The notes below the pieces were generated by a model that saw only the letters and a program-made list of their open reading frames with translations, made no database searches and was not told the DNA's origin. Shown here one piece after another: positions 46,713 to 59,727 of a stretch of 64,000 bases of DNA; positions within the stretch are counted from its first letter, which is position 1; every line of letters starts with the position of its first letter. This DNA comes from Valencia hispanica (taxonomy: Eukaryota > Chordata > Actinopteri > Cyprinodontiformes > Valenciidae): positions 5,335,020-5,399,019 of the forward strand of contig OY747700.1 of the NCBI GenBank assembly GCA_963556495.2. The letters are read 5' to 3'. A program made the position numbers and the translations under genes.

Positions 46713-46959
46713 TTTAAAGGAGCTATATGCTATTTTCTGAAATTTAAACTTGCAACTGACACCTGTGGCCAAAAAAACGGAGTTGCTCTTCCTTTCTGCT
46801 CGCTTTCGCAGCGGGTGCTCGTACGCCGGTTGCTCTCAATCTTCTATCATTTTCGGGCACTTGTCAGGGGTTTAACTTTTGTTTGAGTGATAAATGGTCA
46901 AATAAAAAGGCTATTGTTACGTTTATATTGGGGAAAAAGTTGCATATAGCCCCTTTAAA
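46713..46959. mobile_element. Small MITE-like element
   Basis: About 247 bp, bounded by inverted repeats TTTAAAGGAGCTATATGC and GCATATAGCCCCTTTAAA (one mismatch). TTAA lies in both ends, compatible with a TTAA target duplication. There is no coding capacity. Confidence 0.65.
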
Positions 46960-47567
46960 TTTGTTGTTTTCCATTTAACGGGAAAAAAACCTGTTGAACT
47001 TGAAGCATTTTAATTCAAATATGTGCAGCTTTATTTTTGTGCGATATTAAATGTATAAATAAGTAACCAGGAAAGTGGACAATTTTGAACTTTGTGTTTT
47101 TTAAAAACATTTAGCTTTTAATTTATTTAAAATATCTCCATCTTTATGTTGTGAGAATTTTTGTGCTGCATTTTGTTGGAAATAAGATTTGAATTTTTTT
47201 AATGCATTTTGCACAATGCAAATTCTTTAAATGGCATTCTAAACGTTTTTGAATCTGTTCTGCATGTATTGGATGTTTCTTCTAAAGTCTTTTTTTTTTT
47301 TTTTTTTGCAGTGTTGAGATCCATTCTGAAAGCATTGTCACCTCAGTCACAGCTTCCTGGGCTAATGTGTGCATTTATTGGTGGTTATTTATGCGTCACT
47401 TCAAACGCAACATAAAACCAATGTTTTTGTTTCCTCTCCCAAGTGAGTCAGAGTGCAGTGCTGCTCATCTGTTTTGCCTAAACCTTATGCGAGCTTTGTT
47501 AGTTGTACTTTGAAAAACGACTAATAAAAAGGCAAGCTTTTCTCTATTTTTTTAAACTGAAAAAGCA
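46960..47567. other. AT-rich sequence, no gene
   Basis: Low-complexity AT-rich DNA with a T-run at 47291-47307. No feature is supported. Confidence 0.4.
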
Positions 47568-48040
47568 GTGGTGCATGGTGGCGCAGCTGGTAGAGCAGTT
47601 TACCTAACAGCTAGAAGGTCCCGGGTTCGATTACCGCCGGGGTGCTGAGTGTGTGTTTGTTCCCCCGCATCATCGGGCCTTTCTGTGTGGAGTTTGCATG
47701 CTCTCCCCGTGTTCCCTTGAGCAGCTAATGTGAGCTACTCCCACAAAAACATGCATTAGTCCTGGGGCTGTATACTGCCTCCTGCCTGCCTCCCTGGCTG
47801 GCCTGAAGGGTTGGGGAGGATCTGGCTGGAATAACGTGATCCTTCCTTGCGCTACGTCCAGCCGGGGAAACCCCGCCCTGTCAGGTGTAAAGAAGGGCCT
47901 GCTCACTGCCCAAAGCATGAAGGAGGCTTGGGTTTCAGTGCGAGGCCCTCCTGGCGCTGGCAGAGGGAAAGCGGAACCCCAGGAGTGTAACTAGGTAGGA
48001 GCACTGGGGGATAAATAATGGGGAAAAAAGCGTGGGATAA
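47568..48040 (+). mobile_element. Long tRNA-derived SINE, copy C
   Basis: Inverted relative to copies A and B. It starts GGTGGCGCAGCTGGTAGAGC, has B box GGGTTCGATTACCGCC, contains TGTGTGGAGTTTGCATGC, and ends GATAAATAATGGGG. It has the best preserved promoter of the three. Confidence 0.88.
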
Positions 48041-49299
48041 AAAAAACAAAAAACTGAAAAAGCAGCTGCATGGAAATAAATGCCAGTAACCAAGAATATT
48101 GAGGCATTTAAAGTTATTTTAATTGCATCATCAAATATCTGTAAAAAATAAACAGACAGCTAGGAGGAGTACAACTTAAACCCAAATACAGAATTGAGTT
48201 TGGTCAGATAAATTTATGACTGCACTGATATTTATCCTTTTTAATGATCAACATCGCCTTTAACTTCAAGGAAGCTAGTGACAGTGTTTGTTAAAGAAAC
48301 GCTTTGATGGACATCAACTGGGGTTAAAAACAAACAGATAAAGGAACCAAAGTTTGATTTAAAGGCAGGTGAGTCCACGAAGACTGGATCCCAAAGCTGG
48401 AAAACATGGAGCAGAGTCTTTGTTTGCAGGTACTTACTGATGAGTTTGTGCTTCCTCTTCTCAACTTCAGAAGTGGGTTCTTCCTGCAGTTTTTAGAGCT
48501 GGATCGGATGATGTTTCCTCGACACTGGGAGAAACTGCATCGTTTCTGGTCAGAAAATGGAGGATCTAATGGGAAGAGGTGGATTTTGCACGTTTCCACA
48601 ACCATATGCAATATGCCTGCTCTGTTCCGATTGGTTGAGGTAAACTGGTGGCTGTTAGCCTTTACCCCATGGCTCTGTTACTTGTTGGTTTTAAACAGAA
48701 GAGAAACTTCTCACTTGTGCTTCCTGTTTGCTCTGTGGTGTCATACACCATTAGATTAGAAGCTCTGAGGTTGGCCTGTATGACAGTTTCTTTATATTTC
48801 CCCTCTCGAACACCACAAATTGCAAAAAAAATGTATATCTGTGGTTTGCAAACATCGCCCGTCTGATCCGACTAGACTCTTCTGCAAAACAGATTAACAT
48901 AGAGCAGGAAGAAGGAACTTTTCACTGTAATCAGTCATATAATACATCAAATATTTCAGAGATGTTAATGTTCTACAGTCTTTCAGTGCTCTTATTTTAA
49001 TGATTAGATTAAAAATCATTATTGTTGTCCTCTGGGATTGACGACCATATAAATCACTTCGTCCTTAAAACATAGACCGTTTCCTCTGAGAGACAAATGA
49101 GTTGTTTCACAGTTTAAAGCTAAAGTTCTCCAGTTTGACTCAATGGCAATCAGTTTTTGATTACATGTCAACACAAAATGGACCATTTTTGACATCAGGA
49201 AGTGGGCTAACAATGTCTTGGAGGATCTGCTTTGACAGGATGAATACAGGACTGGAAGATATGCCGAAAACTATCAGAATATCTGAGCACCAGCATAGA
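48041..49299. other. No recognised gene
   Basis: A 117-codon plus frame (48406-48759) and an overlapping minus frame show no domain. The sequence is AT-rich elsewhere. 48900-49290 is unclassified. Confidence 0.35.
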
Positions 49300-50395
49300 G
49301 TAAGGCAAGGCAAGGGAATTTTATTTGTATAGCACACTTTCAACAACAAGATGATTAAGGTGCTTTACATGATTAAGGGGTAAAATAAGAATAAGAGTAA
49401 AACACAGACAAAGCATATAAAGTAAAAACTTTAAAAAAAGCAAGAAGCATACACAGATACATCAAGGCATTACAAAGCATATAATGTGAAAACAGCAAGA
49501 AGAATACACAAAACATGATACATCAAAGCATGACTCAAAGCCAGCTCTAAACAGATGATTTTTTAGTTGTGATTTAAAAGAACTCCGTGTTTCAGCAGCT
49601 TTGCAGTTTTCTGGAAGTTTGTTCGAGATTAGAGGAGCATAGAAACTGGAAGCTGCTTCTCCATGTTTGGTTCTCATTCTAGGGATGTTGAGTAGACTGG
49701 AATTAGAGGACCTGAGTGTTCTGGTGGTTGCCATAGTAACAGCAGATCTTCAACATACTTTGGTGCTAAGCCATTCAATGATTTATAAACTAGTAAAAGT
49801 ATCTAGAAGTCTATTCTCTGAGCTACAGGGAGCCAGTGTAAGGACTTTAGAACTGGGGTGATGTGCTCTACTTTCCTGGTTCTAGTGAGGAACACGAGCA
49901 GCAGCGTTCTGGATCAGCTGCAGCTGTCTAATTGACTTTTTAGGTAGACCTGTGAAGACGCTGTTGCAGTAATCAATCTGACTAAAGATAAATGCATGGA
50001 TGAGGTTTTCTAGGTCGTGTTGCAACATAAGTTGGTTAATCCTAGGGATGTTCTTCAGGTGATAGAAAGCTGACCTTGTTATTGCCTTTATGTGACCCTG
50101 GAGGTTCAGGTCTGAGTCCATTAATACACCTAGATTTCAGGCCTGATCCATAGTTTCTAGATGTATTAACTGAAGCTGTGTGCTGACTCTTGATCGTTCC
50201 TCTTTAGGACCAAAAGTAATTACTTCCGTTTTGTTTCTGTTCAGCTGGAGAAAGGTATGACACATCCATCCACTGATTTGCTTAATGCCTTTACTTAGTG
50301 TTTGGATGGGTTCAAAGTCACCTGGTGACATCGTAATGTAGAGCTGGGTATCATCTGCATAGTTATGATAGCTAATCTTATTGGTTGAAAGCATT
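49300..50395 (-). mobile_element. L2/jockey-type LINE, second copy, 5'-truncated
   Basis: Same family as 24540-26190. The minus-strand frames 50137-50394 ([24 protein letters not shown]), 49882-50121 (RINQLMLQHDLENL, QIDYCNSVFTGLPKK) and 49462-49734 (RTKHGEAASSFYAPL) follow each other. It ends at the RT palm, where unrelated sequence begins. The tail has AAGGCAAGG at 49302. Confidence 0.9.
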
Positions 50396-51756
50396 CTACA
50401 CTGTGACTCTCTTAGCCCAAGTTGTCATTTCAAGCATTTACCGCTTCATCAGCTGAACACGGGATGTCGCATCCAAGTGACCCTGTCATGTAAATAAGAA
50501 AACGTCAACACCTGAAATCCATACCAGCTATCACGCTACAGATTGTACATCAAGCATAAAAAGCTTTATCACACATAACAATGCAAGACAAAAAGTTATT
50601 CTATGAAAATGTTGTTATTGAACAGCGGACTGATAATGACATCTGGTTAGATCTCTTCCATCCCACATAGGAGCACAGAGGATGAAACCCTCAACGAATG
50701 GCTGTTTTTAACACACAAATAAAATCTTCTATAGGCCACAAAGTTTCTGAGGTGTAGACCCAACACATCGCAAAGCTAATATCGCCTCCTCTGCTTGGAC
50801 AGTGAACATGGTATAGTTGTGTTGTATGGTTCATTTTATTTTTCATGTTACATATCACTCTCATTGTATGAAGAACTGTTGCCCTCACTTCTATCCAATG
50901 TTGCTACATACCATTGAGGTTTCTGCTCAGCTTTCTGGATGTCCCAACACAGCTTACAATCTGGTTGTGGTCTGGACATGAACTGGGCAATTGCATCTTA
51001 TTTTTCAGCCATTCTGTTGTTGATCTGCTGCTGGTTTCAGGGTTAGTGTCTTGTTAATGATCCAGTTTGGTCCAGGCTTCAGCTGTTGGACAGATGGTCT
51101 CCAGAATGCTTTACAGAGGAGTTCATGGTCCACTGAATTACTACAAACTGCCTAAAATAATCATCTCTCCCCCTCCATGCTTGATTGTCAGTGCTAGTGG
51201 TTTGTGCTAAAAGGCAGTGATAAAGCTGGCTCATAATTAATGCAAAAAAAAAGATCCTATAAAGAAATTAAAAGACTGCAAAATCAGAAAGGATGAAATC
51301 ACTTATAGAGTTTGTTGGTAGCAGTGATGGTTCTACATTCTAGCAGCTGCTGGGAGGAAGGATCTGTGATAATGCTTCTTTGTGCATCTAGGATGTCTGT
51401 CACTGAAGGAGCTCTAAAGGTCAGCAACAGCTTCATGCATAAAGTGGGAGTCCTTCTGTCTTCCACCATCTGTACTGGCTCGAGGGGCCATCCTAGGACA
51501 GAGCTGGCCTTCCTGAAGAACTTACCTAACCGCTTCCTCTAAGGTCTATAAAAGCTGCTGCTCTAACAGACAACACCATAGAAGATGGCTAATGCCACCA
51601 TAGAGTCAAATAGGTCTTCAGGAGCAAACCCCACATTTGCATTTTCCCACACATACTAAACATCATATTGGAAGCACTTTGTTACCACCTAGCAATGGGA
51701 GTTATGTCCAGTTATACTTAATAGTACTAATTTGCTCAAGAAATACCTAAATCTAT
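50396..51756. other. Unclassified, probably transposon-derived
   Basis: 50930-51220 reads like a decayed DNA-transposon coding strand (GAGGAGTTCATGGTCCACTG). 51300-51545 has a 76-codon frame without a known domain. No gene is supported. Confidence 0.3.
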
Positions 51757-52500
51757 ATACAATACTCACAAAAAGTTAGGGATATTTGGTTTTTGGGTGA
51801 AATTTATGGAAAATGAATAAAGTTCACACTACAATTATGTCATGAAAGTAAGGCATTTAGGTTGAAGCATGCAATTGTGATTTCCTCATCTCAAACCATG
51901 TGTTGAAACCAAAGCCAACAATAGAGGTGGGTACGCCATAACAATAAATGTCTGAATAACTTCTCATGTGGCCTTCAGCATCATTTCCAGCTTGACAATA
52001 ATGTCTATGCTGTTTACAAGTTGATTTATTGTCTGGTGAGGCATCGCACCCCACTCTTCTTGAAGGGTAGCCTTCAGGTCATCAAGGTTCTGGGGTCCAG
52101 AGCTACGAGTCTCTACATGGTGACTCAGTTGATCCCAGAGATTTCCTATTGGATTCACGTCTGGAGAAAGTTCATGCTACCCCATTCCAGGTACCCCATT
52201 CTCCAGCAGCCGTTCCTTAATGATGGGAACTGGATGTGCTGGAGCATTGTGGTTTGTGTAGATGAAATTAGCCCCGTGTTGTTCATGCAGAAGCCCAGTG
52301 ACCTAAGGTCATTTAAGTAGCATGGGCTTGTCACCGTACCAGTCACAAAGTGTAGGGCAGCTCTGTATTGACAAGACACACCTGCCCACACTGTAACACC
52401 ACCACCTCCAAAGGCTCTTCTGGTGACATCGGTTGAGGCTTAGTGCTCTCCTTGACGTTTACAACGGCACCTCCCTTAAATGTACATGGCATTGAGTGCC
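51757..52500 (-). mobile_element. Tc1-like transposon of a third family, right end truncated
   Basis: The left terminus reads ACAATACTCACAAAAAGTTA. Minus-strand transposase pieces at 52155-52391 and 51964-52158 include NPIGNLWDQLSHHV, the region around the catalytic E, and LDDLKATLQEEWGAMP. The frame is broken, and the right end is fused to a LINE at about 52503. Confidence 0.75.
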
Positions 52501-52529
52501 ATTCATCATCTGGTTTGACAGGGCACTGT

Positions 52530-54180
52530 TTACATTGTAGTGGTCATCAGTGTGGGATGGAACCACAAACAGGATGTTCTCAGTCTCCAGTCCAGTCTGC
52601 TGTCCAGGTGAACACCAAGGTATTTATATTCCTCAACCACCTCCACTTCTTCACCCAAGATGGAAACAGTGTTTGACTTATCCCTGTTTCTTCTGAAATC
52701 TACAGTCATCTCCTTTGTTTTGTTCACATTCAAGGTAAGATGATTGTTTCCACACCGTGTCACAATGTGGTTCACCAACTCTCTGTATTCAGTTTCTTGT
52801 CCATCTCTGATTCAACCGACAATTGCAGAGTCATCTGAGTATTTCTGCAGATGACAGGTCTCTGATTTGTAATGGAAGTCTGAGGTGTAGAGTGAAAAGG
52901 AATGGTGAGAGTACGGTCCCCTTAGGCATGGGCCGGTTACCGGTTTCAAGGTATATCGCGGTATGAAAAAGTCAAGGTTTCAAAACCACTAAAATTTTCC
53001 GTCATACCGTCCCTGCGGCATAAGTGTTTTTTTTATGTGACGTCTCGTAAGGGAAAAAGTAAAGGTCCCTCATGAAGCTGCAGCGTAAAGCGCCACTCCC
53101 CCCCCCACTCCCCTGCGTTTGTCGTGAGTGACAAACGGGCAGCCGCAGCGCTGCAGGCTGTGTGATGGCTGATGGAGGCGAGCCCCCAGAACTTTTTCCA
53201 TCGTCTCTAAGCGGATGTTTGAGAATACTTGGCTACCGTAAAAAGCCAGACGTTCACGGCTTGGAAGAAGGTCGCCCGACGTGCAAAACGAGCTTGAGAA
53301 CAGTGGCACCCCGAGGAGCCAATACATCGAATATGATAGCGCATGTTTGGGAGCACCATCGATCGTTGTATGCTAAATGCAAGGTAAAGGTATTGGTGTC
53401 TTGAAATGAACGAGCATATTAGTGTCTGACATTAGTGAAATGAGCTTGTTACATTAACTACCATGTCTTATCTTTTCTTCATCTCTATCCTTAGTAACTT
53501 TTTTAATTGAGGCAGATAATGGTAACTAGCATGCTAATGATGATTTATCTCAGCATGCTAGTTAGTTACCATATCTGCCTAACTAAAAAGTGTTTGTTCC
53601 TTTAAAAAAAAATACAGACATTCAAAATACACATTTTAGAGCTGTAATCATAATACCGTGAAACCGTGATATTTTTGCCTCCGGTTATCACACCGTCAGA
53701 ATTTCATACGGCCCATGCCTAGGTCCCCTGTGGTGCTCCTGTGCTGATGACCACCTGGTTTGACACACAATCCTTCAGTCTCACAAACTGGTCTGTTTGT
53801 CAGGTAGTTGTTGATCCAGGCGATTGTTGAGGGCTCCACCTGTGTCTTCAGAAGTTTCTGACAAAGCAAATCAGGCTGAATTGTGTTACATCCACTGGAG
53901 AAATCAAAGAACATGATCCTCACAGTGCTGACTGCTTTGTCCAGATGACAGTGGGTTGGTTGAAAAAGGTGGATGATGGCATCTTCAACTCCAACTCCAG
54001 TGATAAGCAAACATCAGTGGGTCTTGATACGATCTTGTTTCCTTATTCAGGTGGGCCAACAGGAGTCTCTCCAGGACCTTCATGATGTGGGATGTCAGGG
54101 CAACAGGTCTATAGGAGGAACTTTGTTGATATTGTTCAACAAAGATCAACAGTTCAACACCCAACTGCCTGTGCATGGCA
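52530..54180 (-). mobile_element. CR1/Rex1-like LINE RT fragment, split by a hAT insertion
   Basis: The upstream part on the minus strand is 53730-54326, with SYRPVALTSHIMKVLERLL, GVEDAIIHLFQ and MFFDFSSGCNTIQP. The downstream part is 52530-52920, with LTLNVNKTKEMTVDF and VVEEYKYLGVHLDSRLDW. The hAT element (52923-53721) lies between them. Many stops are present. The endonuclease piece at 60380-60770 may be the same element's 5' part. Confidence 0.75.
52923..53721 (+). mobile_element. Non-autonomous hAT element with BED-finger relic
   Basis: 799 bp bounded by TAGGCATGGGCCGG and, at the other end, CGGCCCATGCCTA. It is flanked by a perfect 8-bp duplication GGTCCCCT (52915-52922 and 53722-53729). 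The frame at 53162-53404 encodes a ZBED-type zinc finger remnant (PTCKTSLRTVAPRGANTSN, then HVWEHH; the second zinc cysteine is changed to S). No hAT catalytic domain is present. Confidence 0.92.
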
Positions 54181-54575
54181 AGAAAAAAAACAAAAATGGC
54201 AGACGGGATAGAGGAGGTGAATATTTTTAAGAGAGTTAGTGGGCGAAATTCCCAATATATACACACTTTAACGTCTGAAGAAAGGAAATGGTTTACAGAG
54301 AAGCTTAAAATCTGCATTGGTGACAAAATCGAGATTATTCAAAGCCCATATGAGATCTGGGATGATCAAAAACGTTGGTCTGATTTGCCGGTGTCTTGGC
54401 CACAAGTATGCTAGGGAGACATTTATTATTCCTACCTAATAGAAAGCCCTGAACCATTTACTCATGACAAATTAAAGGCTTTCAAAACTCTGGAGGCCTA
54501 TGATTACTTTATTTCTATCACCCGAAGAACATTTCTAGGATTAAAAGACTGACGTATCGCAACAGGACCTCAAAG
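54181..54575 (+). pseudogene. Fragment resembling SWIM/YqaJ-type transposon-associated genes
   Basis: The frame from ATG 54196 reads MADGIEEVNIFKRVSGRNSQ, then WDDQKRWSDLPVSW. After a stop near 54412 it continues YYSYLIESPEPFTHDKL and TLEAYDYF. The SLEAYDYF-type region is familiar from fish multi-copy SWIM/YqaJ genes. This is recognition from memory of the family style, and no catalytic motif is present. Confidence 0.4.
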
Positions 54576-55215
54576 AACTCATCCATGCGTTTTATCTTTA
54601 GTCAGATTGATTACTGCAACAGCGTCTTCACAGGTCCGCCTAAAAAGTAAATTAGGCAGCTGCAGCTGATCCAGAACGCTGCTGCTCGTGTCCTCCCTAG
54701 AACCAGGAAAGTAGAGCAGATCACCACAGTTCTAAAGTCCTTACACTGGCTCCCTGTAGCTCAAAGAATACTTCAAAATACTTTTACTGTTACTATACCA
54801 ACTATACTATACCTGTTACTATACCAACCCCCCCGACCACTCAGGTTCTCTAATTCCAGTCTACTCAACATCCCTAGAATTATAACCAAACATGGAGAAG
54901 CAGCTTTCAGTTTCTATGCTTCTCTAATTTGTTCTTTTAAATCAAAACGGATCTGTTTAGAGCTGCCTATGAGTAATGCTTCGATGTATCATGTTTTGTG
55001 TATACTTCTTGCTTTACTGCTGTTTTTTCATTATATGCTTTGTAATGCTTTGATGTATCTATGTATGCTTCTTGCTTTATTGTTGTTTTTACTTTATATG
55101 CTTTGTCTGCGTTTTACTGCTATTTTTATTTTACCTCTTAATCATGTAAAACACCTTGAAGCACCTTGTTGTTGAAAGTGTGCTATACAAATAAAATCAC
55201 CTTGCCTTGCCAGGA
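54576..55215 (+). mobile_element. L2/jockey-type LINE, third copy, 3' end only
   Basis: Plus-strand counterpart of the 24540 and 49300 copies. It begins at the [13 protein letters not shown] region, runs through CTGATCCAGAACGCTGC and CATGGAGAAGCAGC, and ends GTGCTATACAAATAAAATC with a CCTTG tail. It has a local duplication near 54790. Confidence 0.85.
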
Positions 55216-57087
55216 TTTAAGCCCAGCTGTGACTCCAGCTGTGACTCCACCTGTACCAGACCTATCAGCGAGTAAACCTAGATAGGTGGAAAAAGGGAAA
55301 CCATATTGTCCTTATTGTGACAACGATACGCACTTCCTTAATAGTTGCACAAACTTTAAGGAGTTAAGCAAAGAGCAGAAGTCGACCTGGATTAAGATGA
55401 ACAATAAGTGTTGACGCGGCGGAGGTAACCATCAAGCCACTAAGTGCATGCTGAAAGCACCCTGCAAGATATGCAGCCGGAGTCATTTGTTGGTCCTTCA
55501 TGAGGTGAGTTGCCTTGTTAGCACGGCCAACCGAGTTCTCTATGTGGATTGTCTGTTTTAGAGCTATAAAGTGTTACTCAAGATTAGCAAGGTTCTTCTG
55601 AGGAATGGGGATAAATCCATAGAGACCTATGCCGTTCTGGATGACGGATTGGAATGATCCATACTTCTTTATTCAGCCGCCAAACAGTTGGGGCTTCAAG
55701 GTAACCCCGAGGCACTGGTTCTTCGAACCGTTCACCAAGATGTGGAAATGCTCCATGGAGCTACCGTATCTTTAACCATCTCTCCTGCAACAGATTCCCT
55801 GCAGACATACACAATCCTCAACACTTTTACAGCTAAACAGTTGAACATTCACATTCAGTCGCTATCCTGCAACAGAAGTATAAGCACTTATCAGGTCTGC
55901 CTCTCCAGTCGCTGGACAAAGCTCAACCGATGTTGCTAATTGGCTCAGACTGGACCCATCTAATCACCCCGATTAAGCCGGTCAGGTTGGGGCCCCATGG
56001 TGGACCAGCAGCTATAAAGACTCGTCTTGGGTATACTTTACAGGGTCCATCTCAGGATATCCAGTCTAGCCCTACTGTGACCCACTGTCTGTATACCTAA
56101 GCATTTCCTGCCACAGAATTGTTCTCATGTGTTGAGATGCTATGGCAGATGGATGTCCATCTGTACAGAAGTGAGAAGTCGGTGGTAAGTTCCCGGCAGG
56201 AACAGGAAGCCATGGCTATTCTGCAGGAGCAGACCAACAGGACTGATGTCCATGGTATCCAGCGCTATTCTACTCCCCTGCTGAGGACTAACAATATGAC
56301 CCAGCTCAAAGCCATGCCCGAGGCTGTGCAACCACACCTCAGAGGCACTGAGAAGAGGTTGATCCGGGATCCGACTCGAACCGCTTCCTACCAGAAGGGG
56401 ATAGACAAGCTGGTGGATGCCCGTTATGCTGTGAAACTCCTTTCTAACCAGGTCGAGGCCACAGCAGAAGCCTGGTACATACCCCATCACATGGTCCACC
56501 ATAATGGCAAAACAGGGTAGTGTACAACTGCTCTCAGTACCAAGGCCACAACCTCAACAAGCTCCTCCTTCCCGGTCCCGTGTTTGGTCCTACGTTGTTA
56601 GCGGTGTTACTCCGATTCAGGGAGCATTCTGTCGCCTTTAGTAGCAACATCCGTGGCCTTTATTACGGTTCTTGTGGAGGGATATGAAAAGGGACACCCT
56701 GGCTGATATCTATGAATGTCAAGTACTTCCATTTGGAACCACATGCAGTCCCTGCTACAATACTGCCATCCACAAGGCTTTCTATGTCGATAACTGTTTA
56801 CAGAGCATCTCCTCCTCCGCTGAAGCTAAGGACCTTGTGGAAAAGCTGTGTCATCTGTTAGCCACAGGGGGATTCGACCTGAGGCAGTGGGCCAGCAATG
56901 ACCCTAGTGTTATCAGTCACCTACCTCAGGAGGTCAGGTCGACCAGCTGTGAGTTGTGGCTCAGCCAAGGCTGTATCGACGTTCAAGAACCAGCTTTGGG
57001 ATTGCACTGGAATTGTGATTCCGATACACTCACTTACAAACGTTGTCCTGTCAAGTGCCCAGCTGTTACAATGAGGAACATCTACAG

Positions 57088-57739
57088 CAGTGGTCCCCAA
57101 CCTTTTTTTCGCCATGGACCGGTTTAATATCAGACAATATTTTCACGGACCGGCCTTTAAGGTGTGGCAGATAAATGATAATGGACGGTATAAAAACGGG
57201 TTATTTTTAAAATTATAGCAATAGGCATAAATCTAATGTGTATTCGCAGCTTTATTAACAGCCTCCTCCTAACATCGAGCAGACAACATAACACGAGTAA
57301 CGTAACACTCAGCCCACTAATGCTCTCTGATTGCCATGGTAACATGTAAACATACCTTTAATAATTCAAGATTTAAAAACAAATACAAAGTGCATGAAAT
57401 ATCTAACTCACCACAACGCTGAATCAGTGAGATCCTTGGGCCTTTCCCCTTTCCAAAGAAACAATCAAGAGACATTTGTTTTCTATCCATCTTGCTAGCT
57501 TGTGGGATTAATTTTAGCGGTAACTATCACGTGACCAATACAAGCCTCTTGACGTGTCAAGACTGAGCTATGTAACGGGGATATCCGGTCATTTTTCAAA
57601 ATAAAACAGCGGCCACCTTAAGATAATAAATTAAACGGAAATACTGGAAGTTATTTATTCGTTATGTGTGGCCCGCGGCCCGGTACCACATGACCCACAG
57701 CCTGGTACCGGTCCGCGGCGCAGGGGTTGGGGACCACTG
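57088..57739. mobile_element. Zaphod-like non-autonomous hAT element
   Basis: 652 bp with termini CAGTGGTCCCCAACC and GGTTGGGGACCACTG, perfect inverted repeats. It is flanked by the 8-bp duplication ATCTACAG (57080-57087 and 57740-57747). There is no transposase. It interrupts the BEL/Pao RT region. Confidence 0.93.
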
Positions 57740-59727
57740 ATCTACAGGATCTTAGCTAGTCAGTATGACCCTCTTGGTTAAATTGTGCCTTTCACTAACC
57801 ATGCAAAAGTGATCATGCGTCATCTGTGGGAAAAGAAAAGGTATTGGAATGATCCACAACTTCCGAAGGATTTACTGCAGCAATGGCCCACAAGGGTTAC
57901 AGAGCTCAATTAACTGCCTGAGGTCACCATGAACTGAGGCTACACCACCCCTGGGATGGACCAGTCTACCAGTACAAGACAGATGCATGTGTTCTATGAC
58001 ACCTCAGAACAAGCTTACAGGGAGGTGAGTTATCTGGGTACAGAGAGTAGTCAAGGGGAGGTGGAAGTGGCATTCACGTGTTGCCCCCAGGAAACTGCAA
58101 TCCACCCCTCGCTTAGAGTTGTATGCCTTTCTCGCTGGCGCACAGCTCTCTAAAGTCATTAGTACTGAGTTGACTCTTCCCATTGGTGACTGTGTCTTAT
58201 GGTCAAACTACCATTTTTGCCACATCTACGGTCTCGGCGATACCCAGTCCAGATCATTACCGGACATGGGGAACCTACTAAGATATGGTGGCGCATCCGC
58301 TTCACTGGGCGGCTGGTCTGTCCGGCCCATTATCCACAGACTCTAATGTGCTGGCCAAACTTGAGATCCTACAACAAGCCCAAAGGGATCCATTTCCCGA
58401 TTATGTGACGTAGCTAAAGGCCAACAAACCAGTTAGCAGATCTAGCCGTCTTCTCTCACTGTCCCCAGAATTGTACGAGTCAAGACTTATATGAGTCGGC
58501 AGACGTCTGCGCCGCAACTTTGATCTCTCCATCGATGAGGTGCACCCAATCCCGCTCGACCTGCCACACAGTTTAACTCGACTTATCATACAGCTGTATG
58601 ACCACGGCCTTCAACATCCCGGGCCCAAACGGGTGTTCACCGAGCTACGGAGGAAATACTGGGTGCTAAATGAATGTGAAGCTATCCGCCGCTATCAAAG
58701 AAGCTGTGTTGAATGCAAGAAGTGGAGTAGTTGCCCTAGTCCTACTGGAATGGCTGATCTCCCGCCAGCAAGACTCTGAGTATTCAAGCTAGTGTTCTCC
58801 CGACTGTTTTAGACCTTATAACATAAAGATTGGACGATGGGGAATCTTGTTCAAATGCATGACAACTAGAGCGATTCATCTGGATCTCCTTCCAAGTATG
58901 GACACAGAAGCCTTCTTAATGGCACTAAGGTGGTTTATTGAGCGATGCGGAAACCACAAGAAGTACTCTGTGACCAGGGTATGAACTTCCGAGGAGGAGA
59001 GAGGGAGTTGTCGGAGACGTTCAGTTAACTCCACTCTGATGTGCAGGAGAAACTTGCCAAGCAACAGATTAAGTACTCCTTTTATCCCCCCGGTTCTCCT
59101 CATTTTGGTGGGTGTTGGGAACGGGAGATCCATTCCCTCAAGACTGTACTGCGGGTCGCTATCAGCGCCCAGAAGGTCTTGAAGGAGGTGCTACGCACTG
59201 TTATAGCCAAAGTTGAGGGGATACTCAATTCTAAACCCTTGGGCTACACTTCTTCTGACATCGCCAATCTCCACATTGTTACCCCTAACTGGCTCCTTGT
59301 GGGGCGGTGGGACACCTTGCTGCCCCAGGTAGTCTAAAAAAGTCCTGAGATCCTGGGGAGGAAGAGGTGGCGATACAGTCAAGTCCTAAATGACCATTTC
59401 TGGAGACACTTTCTTAAATATTATCTAACCAGACTTCAGGTTCGACAAAAGTGGTCAACCAAATCAGCCAACCTACAGATTTGGGGATGTGGTCCTGATT
59501 GTGGACAATCAGTTGCTGCGAGCCGTCTGGCCTGTGGGAAGAGTGTCGCTAGTCTTCCCAGATTTGGACGGCCAAGTCAAATCTGTAGAAGTGACTGTGT
59601 ATGGAAAATCTTATGTACGACCCATGGTCTGGCTCATCAGCTTGGCCACTCTGCTAGAAGATGACTAATCTCCCACCATCCTAGCCTTTTATAGTTGGAC
59701 AAATTCACCAGTGAATTTGGGGGCGGC

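Noticed and set aside
48406..48759. 117-codon plus-strand frame as a gene
   Set aside because: No domain, no splice context and an equally long overlapping minus frame. The region is repeat-like.
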